From assembly GCA_965199945.1 (NCBI GenBank), contig OZ241354.1, forward strand, positions 3,782,001 through 3,846,000: DNA of 64,000 nucleotides, given 5' to 3'. The translations under genes were made by a program, and so were the position numbers. Source of the DNA: VXYL01 sp965199945. GTDB taxonomy: Bacteria; Pseudomonadota; Gammaproteobacteria; Pseudomonadales; Azotimanducaceae. Positions within the stretch are counted from its first letter, which is position 1. The number at the start of each line of letters is the position of its first letter. Below the pieces are notes generated by a model that saw only the letters and a program-made list of their open reading frames with translations, did no database searches and was not told the origin of the DNA. Shown in pieces: positions 16,451-22,713 of the stretch.

Positions 16451-17645
16451 ACTCGATGATCTTGGTGACGACGCCGGCGCCCACCGTGCGCCCGCCTTCG
16501 CGGATGGCGAAGCGCAGCCCTTCGTCCATGGCGATCGGGCTGATGAGCGACACGTTCATCTTCACGTTGTCGCCGGGCATCACCATCTCCACGTCCGTCG
16601 GCAGTTCCACCGTGCCGGTCACGTCCGTGGTGCGGAAGTAGAACTGCGGGCGATAGCCCTTGAAGAACGGCGTGTGGCGCCCGCCTTCGTCCTTCGACAG
16701 GACGTACACCTCGGCCTCGAACTGCGTGTGCGGGGTGATGCTGCCGGGCACCGCGAGCACCTGCCCGCGCTCCACGTCTTCGCGCTTGATGCCGCGCAGC
16801 AGCACGCCGATGTTCTCGCCGGCGCGCCCTTCGTCGAGCAGCTTGCGGAACATCTCGACGCCGGTGCAGGTGGTGCGCTGGGCTTCCTTGATGCCGATGA
16901 TCTCGATTTCCTGCCCGACCTTGACGATGCCGCGGTCGACGCGGCCGGTCACCACGGTGCCGCGCCCTTGGATGGTGAACACGTCCTCGATGGGCATGAG
17001 GAAGGGCTGATCGACGGGGCGTTCCGGCTCGGGGATGTACTCGTCCAGCGTCTCGAGCAGCTTCAGCACGCTGCCTTCGCCGGTGTCGGAGTCGTTGCCT
17101 TCCAGCGCCTGCAGGGCGCTGCCGACGACGATGGGGGTGTCTTCCGGGAACTCGTTCTGGGTGAGGATTTCCTCGATGTCCAGCGTGACCAGTTCGACGA
17201 ACTCCTCGCGTTCGTCTTCGTCGAGCTGATCCACCTTGTTCATGTAGACGACGATGCGCGGCACGCCGACCTGGCGCGCCAGCAGCACGTGTTCGCGGGT
17301 CTGCGGCATGGGGCCGTCCACCGCCGAGACCACGAGCACTGCGCCGTCCATCTGCGCCGCGCCGGTGATCATGTTCTTCACGTAGTCGGCGTGGCCGGGG
17401 CAGTCCACGTGGGCGTAGTGGCGGTTGGCGCTCTCGTACTCCACGTGGGTGGTGGCGATGGTGATGCCGCGTTCGCGCTCTTCGGGCGCGTTGTCGATCT
17501 CGTCGAACTCCTTGATCTCGCCGCCTTGGCGGGCGGCGCACACCTTCGTCATCGCCGCCGTGAGCGTCGTCTTGCCGTGGTCCACGTGTCCGATGGTGCC
17601 GACATTGATGTGCGGCTTGGTGCGCTCGAATTTCTCTTTGGCCAT
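16449..17645 (-). CDS. tuf: Elongation factor Tu
   Basis: GTPase that delivers aminoacyl-tRNA to the ribosome, 398 residues. The G1 motif GHVDHGKTT is near residues 19-27, G2 is RGITI, G3 is DCPGH, and G4 reads NKVD (usually NKCD). AAGGAGG stands 10 bases before the ATG. The stop codon TAG (16451-16449) runs into the tRNA-Trp gene, so the mRNA must be cut next to or inside the last codon when the tRNA is processed. The tRNA-tuf-tRNA arrangement matches the E. coli tufB operon. Confidence 0.97.
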   Translation of the reverse strand: MAKEKFERTKPHINVGTIGHVDHGKTTLTAAMTKVCAARQGGEIKEFDEIDNAPEERERGITIATTHVEYESANRHYAHVDCPGHADYVKNMITGAAQMDGAVLVVSAVDGPMPQTREHVLLARQVGVPRIVVYMNKVDQLDEDEREEFVELVTLDIEEILTQNEFPEDTPIVVGSALQALEGNDSDTGEGSVLKLLETLDEYIPEPERPVDQPFLMPIEDVFTIQGRGTVVTGRVDRGIVKVGQEIEIIGIKEAQRTTCTGVEMFRKLLDEGRAGENIGVLLRGIKREDVERGQVLAVPGSITPHTQFEAEVYVLSKDEGGRHTPFFKGYRPQFYFRTTDVTGTVELPTDVEMVMPGDNVKMNVSLISPIAMDEGLRFAIREGGRTVGAGVVTKIIE

Positions 17646-17762
17646 TTCGCCACCGCCTCCTTAAGCTTCCGTCTCCTAGCTCTCGCCAACCTGCCTGTTC
17701 GCCGCGCCATGCACGGCCCCAAAATCGCCTCCGTTCCGCCGCGCCATGCGGCGGATTCGTCC

Positions 17763-17838
17763 TGGTGCTCACAATCGGACTCGAACCGATGGCCTCTTCC
17801 TTACCAAGGAAGTGCTCTACCAACTGAGCTATGTGAGC
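17763..17838 (-). tRNA. tRNA-Thr (anticodon GGT)
   Basis: The acceptor stem GCTCACA pairs with TGTGAGC. The anticodon stem CTTCC/GGAAG encloses TTGGTAA, giving anticodon GGT. The T-loop is GTTCGAGTC, the discriminator is A, and an encoded CCA is at 17763-17765. It is the last tRNA before tuf. Confidence 0.95.
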
Positions 17839-17906
17839 GGTTGCCGCTTTGCGCGAGCGGCCCGCTTAAGCCGCCTCGGCCCTCTTCGGGCGCCCGGCCC
17901 GCCGCT

Positions 17907-17980
17907 TGGAGCGGGTAGCGGGAATCGAACCCGCGCCATCAGCTTGGAAGGCTGAGGTTCTGCCACTGAACTATACCCGC
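17907..17980 (-). tRNA. tRNA-Gly (anticodon TCC)
   Basis: The acceptor stem GCGGGTA pairs with TACCCGC. The anticodon stem TCAGC/GCTGA encloses CTTCCAA, giving anticodon TCC. The T-loop is GTTCGATTC, the discriminator is T, and CCA is encoded at 17907-17909. It is part of the four-tRNA leader of the tuf operon. Confidence 0.95.
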
Positions 17981-18125
17981 GCACTTGCCGCGCCCCGTCC
18001 GCAGTGCCGCTTAAGCACTGCGTCTGGTGGCCCTCGCACATGCGCCCAAGGACGCACCGCGCCTCGCTTGGGGTTCGCCGCTGCGCGCGCCCGACAGCCG
18101 CGCCCTTCGGCGTTTCCCACCGCCT

Positions 18126-18210
18126 TGGTGGAGGGGGTAGGATTCGAACCTACGAAGGCGTAGCCGTCAGATTTACAGTCTGATCCCTTTGGCCGCTCGG
18201 GAACCCCTCC
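18126..18210 (-). tRNA. tRNA-Tyr (anticodon GTA)
   Basis: This is an 85-base tRNA with a long variable arm. The acceptor stem GGAGGGG pairs with CCCCTCC. The anticodon loop is CTGTAAA, giving GTA, the discriminator is A, and CCA is encoded at 18126-18128. The 156 bases between it and the upstream tRNA-Thr contain no gene. Confidence 0.95.
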
Positions 18211-18366
18211 GGGACTCGCAAAGTGGACGCGGCATTCTGCCGACGATGCCAAGGCATGTCAATGCGATTTTTGCGGTTTTCGCCAGTGTCCCGTTTGCGC
18301 TCGGGATTGCGCGGCGCGAAGCGCGGTCGGACGGCCTCGGAGCGGTGGATCCCCTCGAGCCCGGCT

Positions 18367-18442
18367 TGGTGCCGCCACGAGGGATCGAACCCCGGACCTT
18401 CTCTTTACAAGAGAGCTGCTCTACCGGCTGAGCTATGGCGGC
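18367..18442 (-). tRNA. tRNA-Thr (anticodon TGT)
   Basis: The acceptor stem GCCGCCA pairs with TGGCGGC. The anticodon loop is CTTGTAA, giving TGT, the discriminator is A, and CCA is encoded at 18367-18369. It is the first gene of the tRNA-tuf-secE-nusG-rpl-rpo transcription run. Confidence 0.95.
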
Positions 18443-18460
18443 TGCCCGTCGGACTCAGGC

Positions 18461-18466
18461 ATTGTA
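18461..18466 (-). promoter_or_regulatory. Possible -10 element of the tRNA-tuf operon
   Basis: On the minus strand TACAAT matches the sigma-70 -10 consensus at five of six positions. It stands about 18 bases before tRNA-Thr(TGT). The bases between it and the expected start point are GC-rich, as in promoters under stringent control. No convincing -35 hexamer is seen at 16-18 bases spacing, so this is tentative. Confidence 0.35.
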
Positions 18467-18526
18467 CTCCTGTACACGACACGCAGCCGTCCGAGAGTGC
18501 CACCTGGGCGCAGTGGCGCGCCCTCT

Positions 18527-19273
18527 TCAACCGCACGGCGTCTGCGCCGCCTCTCCCAAGGAGTCCACCGGCGCTTGCGAAGCCACGACGCGGTGCGCGC
18601 CTTGGCCGCGTGGATGCACCTCCACGTCGTAGCCCAGCGCCGCCACCCGCTCGCGCTGCGCCTCGGCCAGTTCGCGCTTGCTGAAGACGCCCACCGAGAT
18701 GCCGTTCCTGCGCGGGCCGGACGGAATCACATAGGCATCGATGGAGCGCGCGGCCAAGGCCTCCAGCGTGGCGGCGGCGCGCTCGCTGCTCGCAGGCTCG
18801 ACGTAGACCATGTGCTTCGTCGCCGCCGTCGGCTCCTGTTCGACCGCGGCCTGGCCGCCGGCGGCCGTGATCCTCGCCGCCGCGGCAGCGGCTTCCTCGG
18901 CGCTTGAGAAGGGCCCGAGCACCACGCAGTCGAGGATTTGCGGCGGGACTGCGATGGCGGGTGCCGTTTCCTCAGCCGGCTGAGCGGCAGCGACTTGCTG
19001 CGCAGAATCAGGGCTGGGAGCTTGTTCGGACGCCGCAGTCGATGCGTCATCGGCATCCGACGCGCCGGCGCCGGTGTCCCCGCCCGCCTGATCCTCAGCC
19101 GGCGCCGTCGTGGAGGACTCCCGCAGCGGCCACGGCCCCAAGTCGACGCGGGTCGGGGGCGCGGGCGGCAGAAGTCGGGCGAAGAGCCCTCGGTCGAGAT
19201 CGAACCAGACCGCGGCAAAAGCCAGATTCGCCAGCACCAGCAGGATCAGCAGCAGTTTGAAGAGCGTTCGCAT
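18527..19273 (-). CDS. SPOR-domain inner-membrane protein
   Basis: The product has 248 residues. A single membrane helix at residues 5-25 (LLLILLVLANLAFAAVWF) is followed by a Pro/Ala/Glu-rich periplasmic linker. The C-terminal region carries SPOR-like features: LGPFSSAEEAAAAAARI near residue 118, and GPRRNGISVGVFSKRELAE with RVAALGYDVEVHP near residues 185-225. SPOR domains bind denuded septal peptidoglycan, so a role at the division site or in cell-wall remodelling is likely. It follows birA by 10 bases and is probably co-transcribed with it; in pseudomonads SPOR-domain genes also lie near tRNA-tuf clusters. A second SPOR protein occurs at 50185-50913. Confidence 0.75.
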   Translation of the reverse strand: MRTLFKLLLILLVLANLAFAAVWFDLDRGLFARLLPPAPPTRVDLGPWPLRESSTTAPAEDQAGGDTGAGASDADDASTAASEQAPSPDSAQQVAAAQPAEETAPAIAVPPQILDCVVLGPFSSAEEAAAAAARITAAGGQAAVEQEPTAATKHMVYVEPASSERAAATLEALAARSIDAYVIPSGPRRNGISVGVFSKRELAEAQRERVAALGYDVEVHPRGQGAHRVVASQAPVDSLGEAAQTPCG

Positions 19274-19283
19274 GGGCGCAGCC

Positions 19284-20255
19284 TCAAATCGCGGCGGCTT
19301 GCGCCGCGCGCACGGTCACTTCGCCGCTGTTGAACTCGCGCACGCCGGCGCTGGTCTCCAGCCGCAATGCGCCGTTCGGCGCGATGCCGAGAACGGTGCC
19401 CGACACCACGCCGCCGCCGGCCGGCAGCGTCACGGCCACCGCCTCGCCCTGGAACCGATGCGCGTCCTCCCAGGGCTTGCGGAACGGCGCGAAGCCGGCT
19501 TCCTCGAACTGCGCGCGCGCCGCGACGACGCGATTGACGATGGCGGCCAACAGCGCGTTGCGCACCGGGCCAGCGACCTGTTCCGCGACGTCGGCGATGG
19601 ATTGGTCGATCTGTCCGGTCACGACCCCAGCGCCGCCGACGTTCACGCCGATGCCGACCACCACCTCGACCGGCGCCGCGGCGCGAACCAGCTCGATGAG
19701 AATGCCAGCCAGCTTGCGGCCTTCCAGCAGAATGTCGTTCGGCCACTTCAACTCCGCCCCGCCGACTCCGCAATCCGCCAGTGCCGCGCGCACCGCCAGC
19801 CCGACGACCAGGCTCAAGGCGCCGATTTCCGCGGCTGGCCGCCGGCTTGCGATCCCTAGGGAGACCGCGATGTTGCGTCCGAAGGGGCTCAGCCAGCGCC
19901 GTCCGCGCCGGCCGCGGCCAGCCAACTGCACTTCCGCCGCGAGCACGCAGCCGTCGATGCTCTCCTTCGCCCCCCGCGCCAGCAGCGACGCGTTGGTGCT
20001 GTCGATGCTCGGGCGAAGGTCCAACTCGCGGAGCCAGGATGCCGCGTCTGCCGTCAGCTCGCCTCGGATGGCGGCATGACGGAGCAACTCGAAACCCTTG
20101 CCCAGTCGCGCCGTGCCGTCGGTCAAATCGATTCCGATGCCCTCGAGGTAGTCGAGGTCGGCTTGGCGAAGGCCAGCCGTGGGGGCGCAGCGGCGCAGCG
20201 CGAGCTCCGCCATCACGTCGTGCAGCGCCGAAGGATCAGCCGTTGACGTGTTCAC
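19284..20255 (-). CDS. birA: Bifunctional biotin-protein ligase / biotin operon repressor
   Basis: BirA activates biotin to biotinyl-AMP and attaches it to the acetyl-CoA carboxylase carrier protein; the bifunctional form also represses biotin synthesis genes. The product has 323 residues. The N-terminal 75 residues resemble a degenerate winged helix (GLRQADLDYLEGIGIDLTD). The ligase core has DSTN near residue 86, the biotin-binding loop GRGRRGRRWLSP near 111-122, and KWPNDILLEGRKLAGIL near 169-185. The C-terminal SH3-like cap follows. It is divergent from fur, with 44 bases between the two starts. Confidence 0.93.
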   Translation of the reverse strand: MNTSTADPSALHDVMAELALRRCAPTAGLRQADLDYLEGIGIDLTDGTARLGKGFELLRHAAIRGELTADAASWLRELDLRPSIDSTNASLLARGAKESIDGCVLAAEVQLAGRGRRGRRWLSPFGRNIAVSLGIASRRPAAEIGALSLVVGLAVRAALADCGVGGAELKWPNDILLEGRKLAGILIELVRAAAPVEVVVGIGVNVGGAGVVTGQIDQSIADVAEQVAGPVRNALLAAIVNRVVAARAQFEEAGFAPFRKPWEDAHRFQGEAVAVTLPAGGGVVSGTVLGIAPNGALRLETSAGVREFNSGEVTVRAAQAAAI

Positions 20256-20299
20256 ATACGCTCGCTACTTTGGCCGAGGAATGCGCCGGAGAGTCAACC

Positions 20300-20770
20300 G
20301 TGCCACAAAACCCCGCCCAGAATAAGCTCCGCGAAGCCGGGTTGAAAGTAACGATGCCGCGCCTCAAGGTGTTGGAGGTGCTCGACGGCGCGGAACTGCA
20401 GCACCTCTCCGCCGAGGACGTCTACAAGGAACTGCTGCGGATCGACGAATCCGTGGGCATCACCACGATCTACCGCATCCTCACCCAGTTCGAGAGCGCC
20501 GGCATCGTGCAGCGCCACAATTTCGACGAGAGCGTCGCCGGCAGCTTGCGGGGCTCCCGCCACGCGGTGTACGAGATGGCCTCCGAGCGCCACCACGACC
20601 ACATGGTGGACGTCGACAGCGGCGACGTCATCGAGTTCCTGGACGACGATATCGAAGCGCGGCAGCGCGAGGTCGCGTCCAGCAAGGGCTACGACCTCGT
20701 GCATCACGAAATGGTGCTCTACGTGAAGCGCCGCGCCGCGCCGCGGGGGAAAGACGAGGGCGCGAGCTAG
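20300..20770 (+). CDS. fur: Ferric uptake regulator Fur, cysteine-free variant
   Basis: Iron-sensing repressor, 156 residues from the GTG at 20300; no better start is present and LREAGLKVTMPRLKVLEVL aligns with the Fur N-terminus. The DNA-binding helix region SAEDVYKELL...GITTIYRILTQFESAGIVQRHNFD is very close to pseudomonad Fur. Two things are unusual. About ten extra residues (77-87, ESVAGSLRGSR) are inserted between NFD and HAVYE. The HHDHM motif at 98-102 is followed by VDVDSG where other Fur proteins have ICLDCG or VCVDTG, leaving the protein with no cysteine at all. The C-terminus is charged. It is convergent with the ankyrin gene, overlapping by CTAG. Confidence 0.92.
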   Translation: MPQNPAQNKLREAGLKVTMPRLKVLEVLDGAELQHLSAEDVYKELLRIDESVGITTIYRILTQFESAGIVQRHNFDESVAGSLRGSRHAVYEMASERHHDHMVDVDSGDVIEFLDDDIEARQREVASSKGYDLVHHEMVLYVKRRAAPRGKDEGAS

Positions 20771-21858
20771 CCGCCGAGCAGCCCGATCAGCTTCGAGCGT
20801 CCCTTCCGCTGCGCGTAGTCGCGGGGCGTCGCGCCGGTGCCGTCGCGTACGTCTGGCACTGCTCCGGCATCCAAAAGCTCGCGCACGTAGTCCGGGCGCA
20901 CCCCCTGCATGGCCGCGTAGTGCAGCGCCGTGCGCCCGTCGTCGTCCACGGCGTTCACGTCCACGCCGCGCGCGATCAGCCAAGCGCTGCCGGCCGGACG
21001 CCGAAAGTGCATCAGGTCCATCAGCGGCGTGCGGCTGTTGAAGCGCTGCTCCCAGTCGGCACCGTAGCGGTCGAGCAGGTCCATGCCGCGCTCCTCTTCC
21101 AGGAAAGTGACCGCGAAGACCGCCGGATTCGGCGCCGCGCCGCGTTCGAGCAGCAGTTCCGCCAGCGCGTAGTGCTGCTGCCAGGACAGCGCGCGCCACA
21201 GCGGCGTGGCGTGAAAGACCTCGCTCCCTTCCACGATTTCCTCGCCGCCGTCGACGTTCGCGCCGGCGTCCAGCAATGCCTCGGCGCAGGCCAGCGCTCG
21301 TTCGCTGCCGTGGACTTTCCACAGACCCGAGAGCGCCACATAGTCGAGCGGATTGCGCCCACGGCGGTCGCCCTCGTTGGCCCGCGCCTTCTTGCGCAAG
21401 AGGCGCGCCACGACGGCGCGATCCAGCAGGGCGGCGGCGAGATGAATGCCCACGCTCGCCCCGTTCGCCCGCAGAAGGTCGATGAAGTTCTGCGCCGGCG
21501 CCACCGCGGCATAGGCCAACGGCTCGAACTCGTGGGGGCCGGCGGCGAGATTCGGGTCGGCGCCGCTCTCGAGCAGCGCCAAGAGCGTCTCCTCGTGGCC
21601 GGCGCGCTTGGGGATGGTGGAGTGGTGCTGGACGAGCCGGGTCAGCGGCGTGTGGCGGCTCCCGGTGCCGGAGACCACGTTCGGATCGGCGCCGGCGGCA
21701 AGCAGCATTCGCAGCATGGCCGCCTTGCCGGCGAAGGCGGCGTCCATGATCGGCTTCCAATGCCGGGCGCTTGCCGGATCGCCGTCGATGGCCGCCTGGA
21801 GCGCCGCCTCGTCGCCCTTGGCAATCGCCCGGCAGAGGGCGTGATGGCCGGCGGGCAT
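20767..21858 (-). CDS. Ankyrin-repeat protein
   Basis: The product has 363 residues with no signal peptide or membrane segment. Several ankyrin repeats are visible: residues 35-65 (MDAAFAGKAAMLRMLLAAGADPN), 85-105 (ETLLALLESGADPN), 175-200 (ALACAEALLDAGANVD), 220-245 (LAELLLERGAAPNP) and 300-360 (DDDGRTALHYAAMQG... and GTGATPRDYAQ). Ankyrin repeats bind other proteins. In symbionts and pathogens such proteins can be effectors, but this one shows no export signal. The stop overlaps the convergent fur stop, and the start lies 3 bases after the bacterioferritin stop, so it is likely co-transcribed with bfr. Confidence 0.85.
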   Translation of the reverse strand: MPAGHHALCRAIAKGDEAALQAAIDGDPASARHWKPIMDAAFAGKAAMLRMLLAAGADPNVVSGTGSRHTPLTRLVQHHSTIPKRAGHEETLLALLESGADPNLAAGPHEFEPLAYAAVAPAQNFIDLLRANGASVGIHLAAALLDRAVVARLLRKKARANEGDRRGRNPLDYVALSGLWKVHGSERALACAEALLDAGANVDGGEEIVEGSEVFHATPLWRALSWQQHYALAELLLERGAAPNPAVFAVTFLEEERGMDLLDRYGADWEQRFNSRTPLMDLMHFRRPAGSAWLIARGVDVNAVDDDGRTALHYAAMQGVRPDYVRELLDAGAVPDVRDGTGATPRDYAQRKGRSKLIGLLGG

Positions 21859-21861
21859 CGC

Positions 21862-22350
21862 CTACGGCCCGTCGTCGGTCTCGTGCATCTGCGACTGGAT
21901 GTAGTTCTCGATGCCCACCTTGTCGATCAGCTCCAGCTGGGTCTCCAGCCAATCGACGTGTTCCTCTTCGGAAGCGAGAATGTCCTCGAACAGCTCCCGG
22001 CTCACGAAGTCGCTCGACTGTTCGGCGTGTTCGACACACTGCCGGAGGACGGGCATGGCCTCCATTTCCAGTTCCAAATCGCAGCGCAGCATTTCCGCTA
22101 CGTTCTCGCCGATCCGCAAGCGGCCGAGCTCCTGGAGGTTGGGAAGCCCGTCGAGAAACAGGATGCGCTCGATGAGCCGGTCCGCGTGCTTCATTTCGTC
22201 CACGGATTCGGCGTATTCGTGCTTGCCGAGTCCGGCAAGGCCCCAGTCCTTGAACATGCGGGAATGCAGGAAGTACTGGTTGATGGCCGTGAGCTCGTTC
22301 TTCAGCACGCGGTTCAAGTTGTCGATGATCTGCGGGTTCCTTGCCTTCAT
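21862..22350 (-). CDS. bfr: Bacterioferritin
   Basis: Haem-containing iron-storage protein that forms a 24-subunit shell; 162 residues. The ATG at 22350 (MKARNPQIIDNLN) has AGAGGAAG upstream and matches the family start; the longer frame to 22395 does not. Ferroxidase residues are present: Glu19, Glu52, His55 and the EEEHVDW block near 130. The haem ligand Met53 lies in SVDEMKHADR. Its closeness to fur suggests iron-responsive regulation, although I see no clear Fur box upstream. Confidence 0.95.
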   Translation of the reverse strand: MKARNPQIIDNLNRVLKNELTAINQYFLHSRMFKDWGLAGLGKHEYAESVDEMKHADRLIERILFLDGLPNLQELGRLRIGENVAEMLRCDLELEMEAMPVLRQCVEHAEQSSDFVSRELFEDILASEEEHVDWLETQLELIDKVGIENYIQSQMHETDDGP

Positions 22351-22713
22351 TGGGACTTCCTCTGACGTTCGCGAAGGACTGCCATAGTGCGCCAAAAATC
22401 GGACAGGTTCAAGCCTAACTTATTGATTTATATGTAAGTAGCAACGCTATCCATTTGCATGTCCAAACTGCTTGGAAACCGTTGCCGGCATGGGCGATCT
22501 CGCACATGACTTTCAGCCTTTGTCCGTTTCGCGCCGACTCGTCGCTGGCGCACAGTGCCGCCCATGGCAAGACAAAGACTGCAAAGCGAACTGGCGCGGA
22601 TCGGGGCGTTGATCATCGACTGCGACAGCGGCGCGGACTTCCTCGCCCGGGCGCGGCGTCGCTAGCGGACGGGCCCACTCCGCGCGCTTGGGGCGCCGGG
22701 AGGTTGGGCGCGG
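22351..22713. other. Intergenic region between bfr and the surface-protein gene
   Basis: These 363 bases hold no convincing gene. An AT-rich patch at 22419-22441 stands out from the GC-rich surroundings and may be an UP element or regulator site for bfr; a weak TTGAAC lies just downstream on the minus strand. A 33-codon frame from the ATG at 22564 to 22665 (plus strand) exists but has no recognisable ribosome-binding site or homology. Confidence 0.4.

Noticed and set aside
22419..22441. Fur box before bacterioferritin
   Set aside because: The AT-rich patch does not contain the GATAAT-type inverted repeats expected for a Fur site, so only an AT-rich element is reported.
22564..22665. Small 33-codon gene on the plus strand
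   Set aside because: It lacks a ribosome-binding site and any recognisable similarity, and could arise by chance in this sequence.
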